Below are positions 42,855-50,639 of a stretch of 64,000 nt of DNA, piece after piece. Both the position numbers and the translations under genes were made by a program. This DNA comes from an uncultured Bacteroidales bacterium (GTDB taxonomy: Bacteria; Bacteroidota; Bacteroidia; Bacteroidales; UBA932). The stretch spans positions 1 to 64,000 of the forward strand of contig CAMVMG010000002.1 in the NCBI GenBank assembly GCA_947168525.1, read 5' to 3'. The stretch's first letter is position 1, and each line of letters opens with the position of its first letter. Under the pieces are notes generated by a model. That model was not told the DNA's origin. It made no database searches and saw only the letters and a program-made list of their open reading frames with translations.

Positions 42855-44071
42855 AGGCGGGAAAGGATAAAGGAGGTGTCGTTTCCTCCGAAGCCAAAGG
42901 CGTTGGAGAGGATATGCTGCAGGTGCACCGGTGCATTTCGCGTATAGGGGACCACGCAGGCAGGGTCGGCCTTTTCCCAGTTCAGTTCCCGGGGAATGAA
43001 TCCATGCTGGAGGGCCAGCAGGCAGAAAACAGCTTCGATGCTGCCAGATGCACTGGTGGTGTGGCCGGTAAAGGGTTTGGTGGACGACACGGGCGGCAGC
43101 GCATCCCCGAACACCCGGCGGAGCGCCGTGCTCTCCGAGGCGTCGTTGTTGGGCGTGCCCGTTCCGTGGGCGTTGACGTAGCTGATCTGCCCGGCTTCCA
43201 GGGCCGCCATCGCCAGCGCCTTGGACATGGCCAGGAAGGCACCCTCCCCATTCTCCGAAGACGCCGTCTGATGGAACGCATCGCAGGCATTTCCCCACCC
43301 GCTCAGCAAAGCAAGGGGCTTAGCGCCACGCTGCAAGGCCGATTTTTCCGACTCTAGAACCAGAAACGCAGCACCTTCTCCCAGATTGAGTCCGGCGCGA
43401 GTGGCATCGAAGGGACGGCACCATTCCCGGTCCAGGATCATCAGGGAATTGAATCCGTTCAGATGATAATCCGACAGGCTTTCCGCACCACCCGCCACCA
43501 CCCGGTCGCAGAATCCGCACCGGATCAGGTTGGCCGCATAAATGAAGGCATTGGCGGCCGATGAACAGGCCGTAGAAAGCGTTGTGGCACTGGAAAAGCC
43601 CAGGAACTGCGCGGCCAGGTCTGTGGATGCACCGCAGCTGTGCCAGGGCGAATACGCCGGGTAGCTTTTCTCCGTCAGGTCCATCCCCCCAACAGTGGTA
43701 CCGCTGACCAGCATCAGCTCAGCGGCAGGGAATGGCCTTTCCGGAGCATTTTCCCGTACAGGGTCGCGAAGCGACGCGGAGGAAAGGCCATTCCCTGCCG
43801 GTGACAAGGAGGCCTGTTCCAGGGCTTCCTGGAGGGCAAGGACAGACAGGAGTGTTGTGCGAGGCCAGCAATCCGGCGCACCGGTAAGGGCTGAGAGTTG
43901 TCCGTTGGACAGGGGAACCTCCCCCACCGGAAAGTCCTTCAGAGTGGTTTCCAGATACTTCACCGGGGCAATGCCGCTGCGGCCTTCCCGCAGAGAGGCC
44001 AGGGTATCGGCCTTGCCGCACCCGATGGCGCTCACCACGCCGGCGCCCGTTATGACAATCCGCTCCGTCAC
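42851..44071 (-). CDS. Beta-ketoacyl-ACP synthase (aryl-polyene KS)
   Basis: 406 residues with a full Cys-His-His set: LSTACSSAANA (~168), NAHGTGTPNND (~302) and PFTGHTTSASG (~335). It should extend the aryl starter by decarboxylative condensation with malonyl-ACP, pairing with the chain-length factor downstream. Between GCxxxLEQASL and ELMLVSGTTVGG it has an extra ~28 residues, encoded by a perfect inverted repeat at 43723-43800, absent from ordinary ketosynthases. Confidence 0.92.
   Translation of the reverse strand: MTERIVITGAGVVSAIGCGKADTLASLREGRSGIAPVKYLETTLKDFPVGEVPLSNGQLSALTGAPDCWPRTTLLSVLALQEALEQASLSPAGNGLSSASLRDPVRENAPERPFPAAELMLVSGTTVGGMDLTEKSYPAYSPWHSCGASTDLAAQFLGFSSATTLSTACSSAANAFIYAANLIRCGFCDRVVAGGAESLSDYHLNGFNSLMILDREWCRPFDATRAGLNLGEGAAFLVLESEKSALQRGAKPLALLSGWGNACDAFHQTASSENGEGAFLAMSKALAMAALEAGQISYVNAHGTGTPNNDASESTALRRVFGDALPPVSSTKPFTGHTTSASGSIEAVFCLLALQHGFIPRELNWEKADPACVVPYTRNAPVHLQHILSNAFGFGGNDTSFILSRL
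43723..43800. repeat. In-frame coding palindrome within the KS gene
   Basis: Perfect 20-bp inverted arms (43723-43742 and 43781-43800) enclose a 38-bp loop with its own small hairpin (GTCGC-GAA-GCGAC). On the coding strand it reads SPAGNGLSSASLRDP.. then ..NAPERPFPA, an insertion in a variable loop. Its ends (GCAGGGA.../...TCCCTGCC) and peptide (SSAS, NAPER) resemble the second palindrome at 59537-59600. Confidence 0.8.
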
Positions 44072-44332
44072 TTATTTGGTCCGGTTGGCCGCCACGTAAT
44101 CGGCCATGACTGCCATGCTCTGAAACACCTTTTTCCCCTCTTGAGGGGTGGCCAGGCGGATGCCGTAGTTCTTCTCCAGCAGAACAATCAGCTCCAGCAC
44201 ATCGATAGAATCCAGTCCCAGTCCGTCCTCTCCAAAGAGAGGAGCATCGTCGGCGATGTCCTGAGGGGTCATCCCTTCCAGATTCAATGCATCGATCACT
44301 TTCAATTTCAGTTCATTGATGAGATTTTCCAT
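44072..44332 (-). CDS. Acyl carrier protein 2 of the aryl-polyene cluster
   Basis: 86 residues. The phosphopantetheine site is GLDSID (Ser near 45). Starts at MENLINELKLKV; a longer upstream frame is the antisense-free shadow of the neighbouring gene's repeat region. It sits directly between the KS and the His-rich KS-like protein, one base from each partner's reading frame. Likely the main chain-carrying ACP, distinct from the one at 47373. Confidence 0.9.
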   Translation of the reverse strand: MENLINELKLKVIDALNLEGMTPQDIADDAPLFGEDGLGLDSIDVLELIVLLEKNYGIRLATPQEGKKVFQSMAVMADYVAANRTK

Positions 44333-44339
44333 ATTCTTC

Positions 44340-44993
44340 TTATTCTTGTTTGTTTTCTTTGCAATGGCAATGGTGCCCGCCACCTTCTTCTTCGTCATGA
44401 TGGTGGCAGCAGTGGTGCCCGCCACCTTCTTCTTCGTCGTGATGGTGGCAGCAACCGCCACCACTGTGTCCATGGCAGCAGTGATGTCCTTCTGCCGGGG
44501 GCAGCAGGTCTTCCAGTTCAATGAGCCAGCCAATGGCATTCCACTCCTGGTCTGACGGGCAGTCCACCCAGGCGGCCAGCACCGAGCGTGTGTTCCGGTC
44601 CTGGAAAGCCAGGCAGATCTGGTTCAGGATCTGGTCCGGGTCGAACGCTTCCAGCACATAGGCCGACGTTTCCCCCGCGTACTTGTTGCGGATGGCGATT
44701 TCGCCGGTAACCGTATTGGGCAGGGTATAGACGAAGAGGGCCGGAGACGCGAGCTCCTCCATGGAGGCAGCGAAATTCCTGTCGTCGGAAAGAGAGCCGA
44801 AGCGGCTGAACACCAACACGGCGCGGTCTTCCCGAGGCACAAAACGGTCAGGGTCTTCTTTCACCAGCAACTCTGCCAGCAGAAAGCCCAGCTTGCAGGC
44901 GGTGTCCATCTTGAAAAACTTGGGATAATCGCCTACGTGCTCCCGATACAGGTCCGCGAGCGAAGTGCCTGAAGGTATGTTTACGGTTCTCAT
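44340..44993 (-). CDS. Ketosynthase-like protein lacking catalytic residues, His/Cys/Glu-rich tail
   Basis: 217 residues. The first ~165 resemble a family found in Bacteroidota aryl-polyene clusters that is derived from the ketosynthase fold (KMDTACKLGFLLAELL, AVLVFSRFGSLSDDR, LFVYTLPNTVTGEIAIRNKYAGETSAYVLE) with no active-site Cys-His-His. After LPPAEG the last ~50 residues are a low-complexity chain of His, Cys, Glu and Gly, including two 14-residue repeats from a 42-bp tandem repeat. The tail looks metal-binding. The KS-like part may scaffold the complex. The start shares ATGA with the next ketosynthase. Confidence 0.8.
   Translation of the reverse strand: MRTVNIPSGTSLADLYREHVGDYPKFFKMDTACKLGFLLAELLVKEDPDRFVPREDRAVLVFSRFGSLSDDRNFAASMEELASPALFVYTLPNTVTGEIAIRNKYAGETSAYVLEAFDPDQILNQICLAFQDRNTRSVLAAWVDCPSDQEWNAIGWLIELEDLLPPAEGHHCCHGHSGGGCCHHHDEEEGGGHHCCHHHDEEEGGGHHCHCKENKQE
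44371..44454 (-). repeat. 42-bp tandem repeat, two units, coding a metal-binding-like tail
   Basis: Units 44371-44412 and 44413-44454 agree at 40 of 42 bases. Each encodes a 14-residue unit of HHCCHHHDEEEGGG type. The length is a multiple of three, so copy number can change without frameshift. Confidence 0.85.
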
Positions 44994-46078
44994 GATTGTC
45001 TGAATACAAGGGCTCCGTTTACCCCGCCGAAGCCGGAAAGCAGTTTAATAAAAGCCTTTCCGGAAGCGGGTACTTCCGTGGCCGATACCTTGACGGGGCG
45101 GCTGACCCCCAGTCTTTCGAATCCCCGCGTAGGAAGGACGATCCCTTCCTGCAGGGCCAGCATGCCCATGACAGATTCCAGGATGCCGGCGGCGCCCATG
45201 GTATGGCCGAAACTGCCTTTGAGCGCACAGACAGGCACATCCAGGAGGCCGGCGCGGTCCAGGGCGATGGATTCCATCTCGTCGTTGTACAGGGTGGAAG
45301 TGCCGTGGACGCTGATAAAGGCCAGCTCCTGAGGGTCTACGGCAGGCAGGACATAGCGCAGGGCGTTGAAGCTGCCTTCTCCCGTCCGGGAAGGACCGGA
45401 GATGTGGTTGGCATCGTTGCGGATGGCACCTTCCAGAATCTGGAAGCCCCCCGCCTTTCCACCGTCCTGGGACAGGACCATAGCAGCAGCAGCCTCCCCC
45501 AGATTCAGGCCCTTGCGGGCGATGTCAAAGGGCTTGCAGGCCTCGTCGGAGAGGGCTTTCAATGACTGGAAGCCGCTGACGATAAAGCGGGACTGCACCT
45601 CTGCCCCCACTACAACAACCTGGTCGTACAGGCCGGAAAGGAGCAGGCGCCGCCCCTGCACCAGACCGGCCAGGCCGGAGATACAGGCGTTGGAAACCAC
45701 CAGCGGAGGCGTGGTCACGCCCAGGGCATCGGCTATTTTCCGGGCCGATGCAGCCAGGGTGACATCGGCCTTCCCCAGCAGTTCGATCTCTCCCTTGACG
45801 GAACAGACCACAAGAGCGGTCCTGTCCGACGAGACGTTGATACCGGCTTGTGCAATGGCGGCTACCGCCGCACGCACACAGATCTCAGGGAAAAGGGATT
45901 TTCCCTCAAAAGGGGCGCGCTCGAAAAGGGAGGCGAACACCGGTTCTGCGCAGCCGAAGGCATCCGGATGCAGGCGCAGGGCCGACCGTCCTTCCCGGAC
46001 GGCACGGAACACCTCCTGCGCGGTATTTCCCAGCGGAGTACATACCCCGCATCCCAGTATATTTACATTACTTATCAT
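44990..46078 (-). CDS. Beta-ketoacyl-ACP synthase 2 of the aryl-polyene cluster
   Basis: 362 residues. Catalytic Cys in VSNACISGLAG (~130), His in SVHGTSTLYND (~258) and KGSFGHTMGAAG (~292), so it should be active. Somewhat shorter than FabF. Aryl-polyene systems use more than one ketosynthase; this one may initiate or extend a particular stage. It overlaps the dehydratase gene by 11 bp. Start at 46078, before NILGCGVCTPLG. Confidence 0.9.
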   Translation of the reverse strand: MISNVNILGCGVCTPLGNTAQEVFRAVREGRSALRLHPDAFGCAEPVFASLFERAPFEGKSLFPEICVRAAVAAIAQAGINVSSDRTALVVCSVKGEIELLGKADVTLAASARKIADALGVTTPPLVVSNACISGLAGLVQGRRLLLSGLYDQVVVVGAEVQSRFIVSGFQSLKALSDEACKPFDIARKGLNLGEAAAAMVLSQDGGKAGGFQILEGAIRNDANHISGPSRTGEGSFNALRYVLPAVDPQELAFISVHGTSTLYNDEMESIALDRAGLLDVPVCALKGSFGHTMGAAGILESVMGMLALQEGIVLPTRGFERLGVSRPVKVSATEVPASGKAFIKLLSGFGGVNGALVFRQS

Positions 46079-46499
46079 CGGAAAGGGCAGTTTTAAGAGA
46101 GGCGGACGCAATGCGTTCCCAGCCACAGCAGACTTCTATCTCGGAGAGGGAAATGCCGAAAATCTCGCTTTTCAGGCGTACCTGCGTGCGCAGCGTCTCT
46201 CCCACGCGGGGCAGACGGGAAAAGATGAAATTGCGTACCTGGCCGATATAGCCGATGTTTACCGGCTTGTGCAGGATATAGACGGTCACATAACCCACGC
46301 GGGCAGCGCAGGCCTGGGCCATGTGTTCCATCACGCCAGCGGCGCTCAGGCAATCCCCTTCCAGCAGCATCAGCCCTTCCCGGACGGTAAATGACACCTC
46401 CGTCACCGCTTCCGAGTAGCTTTCCAGGTGGTCCACAAAACGGAAGGGCGGCTGTTGCAGCAAAACACTTTCTATCGGTATGTCACGTAGGGACGTCAT
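46068..46499 (-). CDS. 3-hydroxyacyl-ACP dehydratase (ApeP-like hotdog)
   Basis: 143 residues. Hotdog fold with PPFRFVDHLESY and a central VMEHMAQACAARVGY. It would form the double bonds of the polyene by removing water from 3-hydroxyacyl-ACP, together with the dehydratase half at 40327-41391. The start shares ATGA with the acyltransferase stop. Confidence 0.85.
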   Translation of the reverse strand: MTSLRDIPIESVLLQQPPFRFVDHLESYSEAVTEVSFTVREGLMLLEGDCLSAAGVMEHMAQACAARVGYVTVYILHKPVNIGYIGQVRNFIFSRLPRVGETLRTQVRLKSEIFGISLSEIEVCCGWERIASASLKTALSDDK

Positions 46500-47380
46500 T
46501 CCCAAAAATCATAAAAGTTAAACCATTGGTCCGGATAGGCGCGGGCCACTTTTTCCAGGCAGGCGGAATAGGCCTCGGCCAGGGCTTGGACTGTTTGCCG
46601 GAAGGTTCCCTCCGGGGGCACGGACAGCGGCGACACGATGGCCTTGAAGGTGCGGTAGCGCTCCTTGACCACAAAGACGGCGAAGCAGGTGGCTCCGCGA
46701 CGCAGCGCGAGGGTGAACGGCCCGGACGGAAAAGCGGCTTCTTCCCCGAAAAAGCGGCATTTTACCGTTTTGGAAGACCCCAGGACCCGGTCCGCCGGCA
46801 TGGAGACAATTTCTCCGGCCTCCAGCGCCGCATTCAGGGCGAAGATGTGGGACATGTCCTCCCTCACCGGGACCATCTCGATATTGCATCCGCCGAACAT
46901 CCTCGCCCGGTTCTGCATCACTGTCACGGCCTCCCCGGAATACACAAGGGTTTTCATCGGCTTGGGCGTGGGGAGCATGTAGCCGGAAATCTCGTAGTTG
47001 CCCTCATGGGAGGCCAGCAGCATAAAAGGCGTTTGCGCCGGACACAGGGCGTCATAGAGTTTCACATTGTCTCCCGTCATCCGGAACTTCCGTCCGGCAT
47101 AGGCGGCAAAGCGGTCCATCACGGCCTCCCCCATTTTGTACATGTTTTTGAAAACATGCAGGAAAGCTTTTACCCGGGGATAGCCCATCCGGTGCCTGAA
47201 AAAGCGGTAGGAGGCTTTTCTCCCCTTTCCGTCCGTGGCCACATAAACCGGAATGGCCAGGCCCATCAAGCCGTACATCACCGGCAGGGGCACCCACCGG
47301 AACAGGCCGATAAGGGCTCGGTGCATCCAGGGCGTTCCGTCCGTGGCTCCCTTCCAGTCCTTATGGGAGATCTCAGCCAA
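46496..47380 (-). CDS. LpxL/HtrB-like acyltransferase
   Basis: 294 residues. The LpxL family motif appears as LLASHEGNYEISGYML (HxxxxE, ~131-136), with MPADRVLGSS and RRGATCFAVFVVKE downstream and one N-terminal membrane helix. The same family member is standard in Bacteroidota aryl-polyene clusters, where it is expected to transfer the finished aryl-polyenoyl chain to its lipid. Overlaps the ACP gene by 8 bp. Confidence 0.88.
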   Translation of the reverse strand: MAEISHKDWKGATDGTPWMHRALIGLFRWVPLPVMYGLMGLAIPVYVATDGKGRKASYRFFRHRMGYPRVKAFLHVFKNMYKMGEAVMDRFAAYAGRKFRMTGDNVKLYDALCPAQTPFMLLASHEGNYEISGYMLPTPKPMKTLVYSGEAVTVMQNRARMFGGCNIEMVPVREDMSHIFALNAALEAGEIVSMPADRVLGSSKTVKCRFFGEEAAFPSGPFTLALRRGATCFAVFVVKERYRTFKAIVSPLSVPPEGTFRQTVQALAEAYSACLEKVARAYPDQWFNFYDFWE

Positions 47381-47615
47381 CCCGCTCTGCGATAAACTGG
47401 CAGAACTGGTCCAGGGTAAGGAGGGTCTTGAAGTCTTCCGGCTTCATCTTGAAACCGAACTCCTCCTCTACCAGCACCACGACATCCACCACTTCCAGGG
47501 AGTCGATCCCCATGTCTTCCTTGAGACGGGCATCTCCTGCAATCTTGTCTTCGTCAATCTCCAGTTCTTCCATGAGGAAGGTCTTTACTTTCTCTTGAAT
47601 TTCGTTCAAACTCAT
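47373..47615 (-). CDS. Acyl carrier protein 1 of the aryl-polyene cluster
   Basis: 80 residues, acidic, with phosphopantetheine motif GIDSLE (Ser near 38). Start at MSLNEIQEKVKTFL. Two ACPs in one cluster is normal for aryl-polyene systems and suggests division between starter loading and elongation. Confidence 0.92.
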   Translation of the reverse strand: MSLNEIQEKVKTFLMEELEIDEDKIAGDARLKEDMGIDSLEVVDVVVLVEEEFGFKMKPEDFKTLLTLDQFCQFIAERVG

Positions 47616-47628
47616 ATTTCTATCGTTA

Positions 47629-48720
47629 TTATGCTTTTTTGCAGACGACAATGCTGTGGCCCTGCCCCAGGGAGTCGTGGATGGTCTCCACGGTAAGGCC
47701 GGCTTCGCCAATGAGGCGGATCATGTCGTCGGAATGGTACATCTTGGAGTTGCCGTTGGCCATCACCGTGAAATACAGGCTGGTCATCGTGAGGCATAAT
47801 GAGGCAGGTTCAAACCGCTGGCGGTTCCAGAAGGTTTCCATGATGTAAAGACGGGTGTCCCCATCCATCACCTTGGCGGCGCGCTTGAGGATGCTCAGGA
47901 TCTGGGGTTCGCTGAAGCAGTCCAGGAACTGGCTCATCCAGATGGCGTCCGGATGCAGGTCTTTCGGGAACTCGTTGGCATTGTCCAGCAAATTGGTGCC
48001 AAAGCCGTGGATACGGACGGCATTGGGGTCATCGGCCGTGGCTTTTTTCATCAGGCCGATTTGCTGCGGAAGGTCCACGATGGTTACTTCCACATCCGGG
48101 TCGAAGGCTACACATCGCTGGGCGAACCGGCCGGTGTTGCCGCCCACGTCCATCAGACGGCGGGGTTTCCGTTCAAAAACGATGGGCAGGGCCAGGTCGA
48201 AGGAATGGTCGCTGTAGAAGTGGTCGAAGGCGAACCAGCTCTTCTGCACCTGCTCCGGCAGGGAGGAAAGGCCTTCATAGATGGTGGGCCAGGGGCCGAA
48301 GTGCCCCAGCCCGGCCGGACGGCCTTCCCTAAGGGATTCCTCCAGCTTGAAGAAACCCTCGTAATTAACGTCGTAATTGAAGTCCAGGTTAACGCGGGTT
48401 GCCGGGTCGTTCAGGAGGAACCAGCCGGTTTTGGTAATGGAATAGCGGTCCGTTTCCGTGTTGATGATGACCGTACCCACACCCAGGGAGGCTTCCAACA
48501 GCACTTTGGCGGCATATTCGGAAAGCCCGGCAGCAGAGGCAATCTCCTGCAAGGTCATGTCCTTGTCCCGCATGCGCTCCAGGATGCCGAACTTGACCAT
48601 CAGGCGGCTCACCAGAAACACCATGGGGCCCCAGGCGATGAATTCGGCCTGGCGTTGCGCCTCCCGGGCCGACAGGTGCTCCTTGGTATAGGCTTTTTCC
48701 AGATCCGGGGAAAGATTCAT
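47629..48720 (-). CDS. SAM-dependent O-methyltransferase-like protein
   Basis: 363 residues. N-terminal winged-helix dimerisation part (LQEIASAAGLSEYAAKVLLEA), then a Rossmann methyltransferase with DVGGNTGRFAQRCVAFDP (~191) and VTIVDLPQQI. Resembles the plant-type Methyltransf_2 family. Likely methylates the aromatic hydroxyl of the starter or product (inference). Starts 2 bp after the hydrolase stop. Confidence 0.85.
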   Translation of the reverse strand: MNLSPDLEKAYTKEHLSAREAQRQAEFIAWGPMVFLVSRLMVKFGILERMRDKDMTLQEIASAAGLSEYAAKVLLEASLGVGTVIINTETDRYSITKTGWFLLNDPATRVNLDFNYDVNYEGFFKLEESLREGRPAGLGHFGPWPTIYEGLSSLPEQVQKSWFAFDHFYSDHSFDLALPIVFERKPRRLMDVGGNTGRFAQRCVAFDPDVEVTIVDLPQQIGLMKKATADDPNAVRIHGFGTNLLDNANEFPKDLHPDAIWMSQFLDCFSEPQILSILKRAAKVMDGDTRLYIMETFWNRQRFEPASLCLTMTSLYFTVMANGNSKMYHSDDMIRLIGEAGLTVETIHDSLGQGHSIVVCKKA

Positions 48721-48722
48721 AG

Positions 48723-49472
48723 TTAAAACTTAGATTTTAAGAATTGTACAGATAGCCCGACTACCTCTTTGCGCCGCTTGGAGAGAAAATGGTTCTCCCC
48801 GTCCAGGAGGCGGAGGGTGCTGTCCGGGTATGACTTGTCATATTGTTCGCTGTAGCGGTAAGGGACAATCTTGTCCTCCTTGCCGTGCACCAGTAGGACA
48901 GGACCTTTGTAACAGGCCGATGTCTCATAGATGGGCAGTTTCTGGGCCACGGTGAAATATTCCCTTCCCACGGTGTGGAAGAACACCCGCAGTTTCTCTG
49001 GAGGGTCGGCCGGATTGTAGTGCTTGCCCATGAGGACGCCATTGAGGGCATCGTCCTTGAGCACGGCAGCGGGGGCGAGTTGAACCAGGGCCTTTACGGC
49101 GGGGAAACCCAGTTCGCCGGCCAGCATACCGGCCACTACCCCGCCCTGGGAGTGCCCCAGAAACGCGATTCCGTTCACGCCCGGAAACTTCCGGGCGGCT
49201 TCGTACACAGCCCGGGCGTCTTCCAGTTCCTTGCGCACCGTCATGTCCTTGAACCGGCCTTCCGAGCGGCCATGGCCGTCGAAGTCGAAGCGGAGGGAGG
49301 CAATCCCGTTTTCCAGCAGGGCTGCCGCTACGGATTTCAGGGGCTCCAGCCTTTTGTTGGACATGAATCCATGCATCAGGATAACCAGCGGACAAGAATC
49401 CTTGCCCTCCGGAACTTCCAGAATGGCCGACAAAAGCCCGTTGGGCCCGGAGATATTCATTTTGGTTTTCAT
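48723..49472 (-). CDS. Alpha/beta-hydrolase, cinnamoyl-ester-hydrolase-like
   Basis: 249 residues, no signal peptide. Oxyanion motif MHGFMSNK, nucleophile LGHSQGG (Ser ~107), Asp in HGKEDKIVPY, His in DGENHF. Similar in layout to intracellular cinnamoyl (feruloyl) ester hydrolases of gut bacteria. It is the first gene of the aryl-polyene transcript. It may supply the hydroxycinnamate starter or act as the cluster's thioesterase (inference); neither is proven by sequence. Confidence 0.78.
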   Translation of the reverse strand: MKTKMNISGPNGLLSAILEVPEGKDSCPLVILMHGFMSNKRLEPLKSVAAALLENGIASLRFDFDGHGRSEGRFKDMTVRKELEDARAVYEAARKFPGVNGIAFLGHSQGGVVAGMLAGELGFPAVKALVQLAPAAVLKDDALNGVLMGKHYNPADPPEKLRVFFHTVGREYFTVAQKLPIYETSACYKGPVLLVHGKEDKIVPYRYSEQYDKSYPDSTLRLLDGENHFLSKRRKEVVGLSVQFLKSKF

Positions 49473-49480
49473 ATTAGGGA

Positions 49481-49488
49481 CAAAGTTA
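49481..49488 (-). promoter_or_regulatory. -7 promoter element TAACTTTG of the aryl-polyene cluster
   Basis: Exact TAnnTTTG match on the minus strand, 8 bp before the hydrolase ATG. No other promoter of this quality appears in the cluster, so it likely drives all 17 genes. No clean TTTG upstream. Confidence 0.5.
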
Positions 49489-49496
49489 CGAATTCT

Positions 49497-49528
49497 TTTG
49501 CTGAAAAGGAAAAATTAGTCTATTTTTG
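49497..49528 (+). promoter_or_regulatory. Promoter of the deoxyhypusine-synthase-like gene
   Basis: TTTG (49497-49500), 20-bp spacer, TATTTTTG (49521-49528): close to the ideal. It lies back to back with the aryl-polyene promoter. Confidence 0.65.
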
Positions 49529-49592
49529 CATGAAACTCCGCAGGCTGGAGACCACAGACTGGTTTCGCCTGCAGGAGCGTTGTTAATCAAAA

Positions 49593-50561
49593 ATGGAAAA
49601 GGGACCTATTTCTCAATTCATCACCCACAATTACCGTCATTTCAATGCTGCCGCGCTGGTAGATGCCGCCAAGGCCTATGAAGACCTCCTTGCCAAGGGC
49701 GGAAAAATGTTTCTCGCCATGGCCGGCGCCATGTCCACCGCAGAGCTCGGCCTCTCCCTGGCAGAGATGATCCGCCAGGACAAGATCGCCTTCGTGTGCT
49801 GCAGCGCCAACAACCTGGAAGAAGATATCATGAACCTGGTGGCCCACAGCCACTATTACCGGGTTCCCGGCTACCGCGACCTCACCCCCAAGCAGGAGCA
49901 GGAACTGCTGGACAACCATTATAACCGCGTCACAGACACCTGCATCCCGGAAGAAGAAGCTTTCCGCCGCCTGGAAAAACATCTGGTAGAGGTCTGGGAC
50001 AAAGCCAAGGCAGAGGGCAAGCGCTACCTCCCCTACGAGTTCATCTATCAGATGATCCGCAGCGGCGTCCTGGAGCAGTACTATGAGATCGACCCCAAAG
50101 ACAGCTGGGTAGTGGCCGCCTGTGAGAAAAACATCCCCATCATCTGCCCGGCCTGGGAAGACTGCACCACCGGCAACATCTTCACCGCCCATGTTATCCG
50201 CGGAGAATATGATCCCCATATGGTCATCCAGGGCGTAGAGGTTATGATGTTCCTGGTAGACTGGTACAAGAAGAACGCTCCCGGCGTCGGTTTCTTCCAG
50301 ATTGGCGGCGGCACCGCCGGAGACTTCCCCATCTGCTGCGTTCCCATGATGGAACAGGACCTGGGCTGGGAAGGCACTCCCCTCTGGGCCTATTTCTGCC
50401 AGATCTCAGACTCTACCACCAGCTACGGTTCCTACTCCGGCGCCGTCCCCAACGAGAAAATTACCTGGGGCAAGCTGGCTCCGGATACGCCCAAGTTCAT
50501 CGTAGAGTCAGACGCCACCATCGTGGCTCCGCTCATCTTCGCCTACGTGCTGGGCTGGTAA
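49593..50561 (+). CDS. Deoxyhypusine-synthase-family protein
   Basis: 322 residues. NAD-binding and spermidine-site features of the family are visible: MFLAMAGAMSTAELGLSLAEMI, FFQIGGGTAGDFPICCVPMM, and SGAVPNEKITWGKL, where the Lys corresponds to the enzyme-imine Lys of deoxyhypusine synthase. Bacteria lack eIF5A, so the natural role is more likely polyamine chemistry such as homospermidine formation. A terminator follows 20 bp after its stop. Confidence 0.85.
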   Translation: MEKGPISQFITHNYRHFNAAALVDAAKAYEDLLAKGGKMFLAMAGAMSTAELGLSLAEMIRQDKIAFVCCSANNLEEDIMNLVAHSHYYRVPGYRDLTPKQEQELLDNHYNRVTDTCIPEEEAFRRLEKHLVEVWDKAKAEGKRYLPYEFIYQMIRSGVLEQYYEIDPKDSWVVAACEKNIPIICPAWEDCTTGNIFTAHVIRGEYDPHMVIQGVEVMMFLVDWYKKNAPGVGFFQIGGGTAGDFPICCVPMMEQDLGWEGTPLWAYFCQISDSTTSYGSYSGAVPNEKITWGKLAPDTPKFIVESDATIVAPLIFAYVLGW

Positions 50562-50580
50562 AATCGGCACACCCCTGTAC

Positions 50581-50616
50581 AAAAGAGCCTGTCCCCCAAG
50601 CGGAACAGGCTCTTTT
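50581..50616. terminator. Terminator between convergent genes
   Basis: Perfect 12-bp arms (50581-50592 and 50605-50616) with A-run and T-run edges; works in both directions for the DHS-like gene and the DUF2807 gene. Confidence 0.85.
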
Positions 50617-50639
50617 GCGTGTATTCAATTTATGTTTAA

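Noticed and set aside
44371..44454. CRISPR-like repeat
   Set aside because: Two adjoining coding units without spacers.
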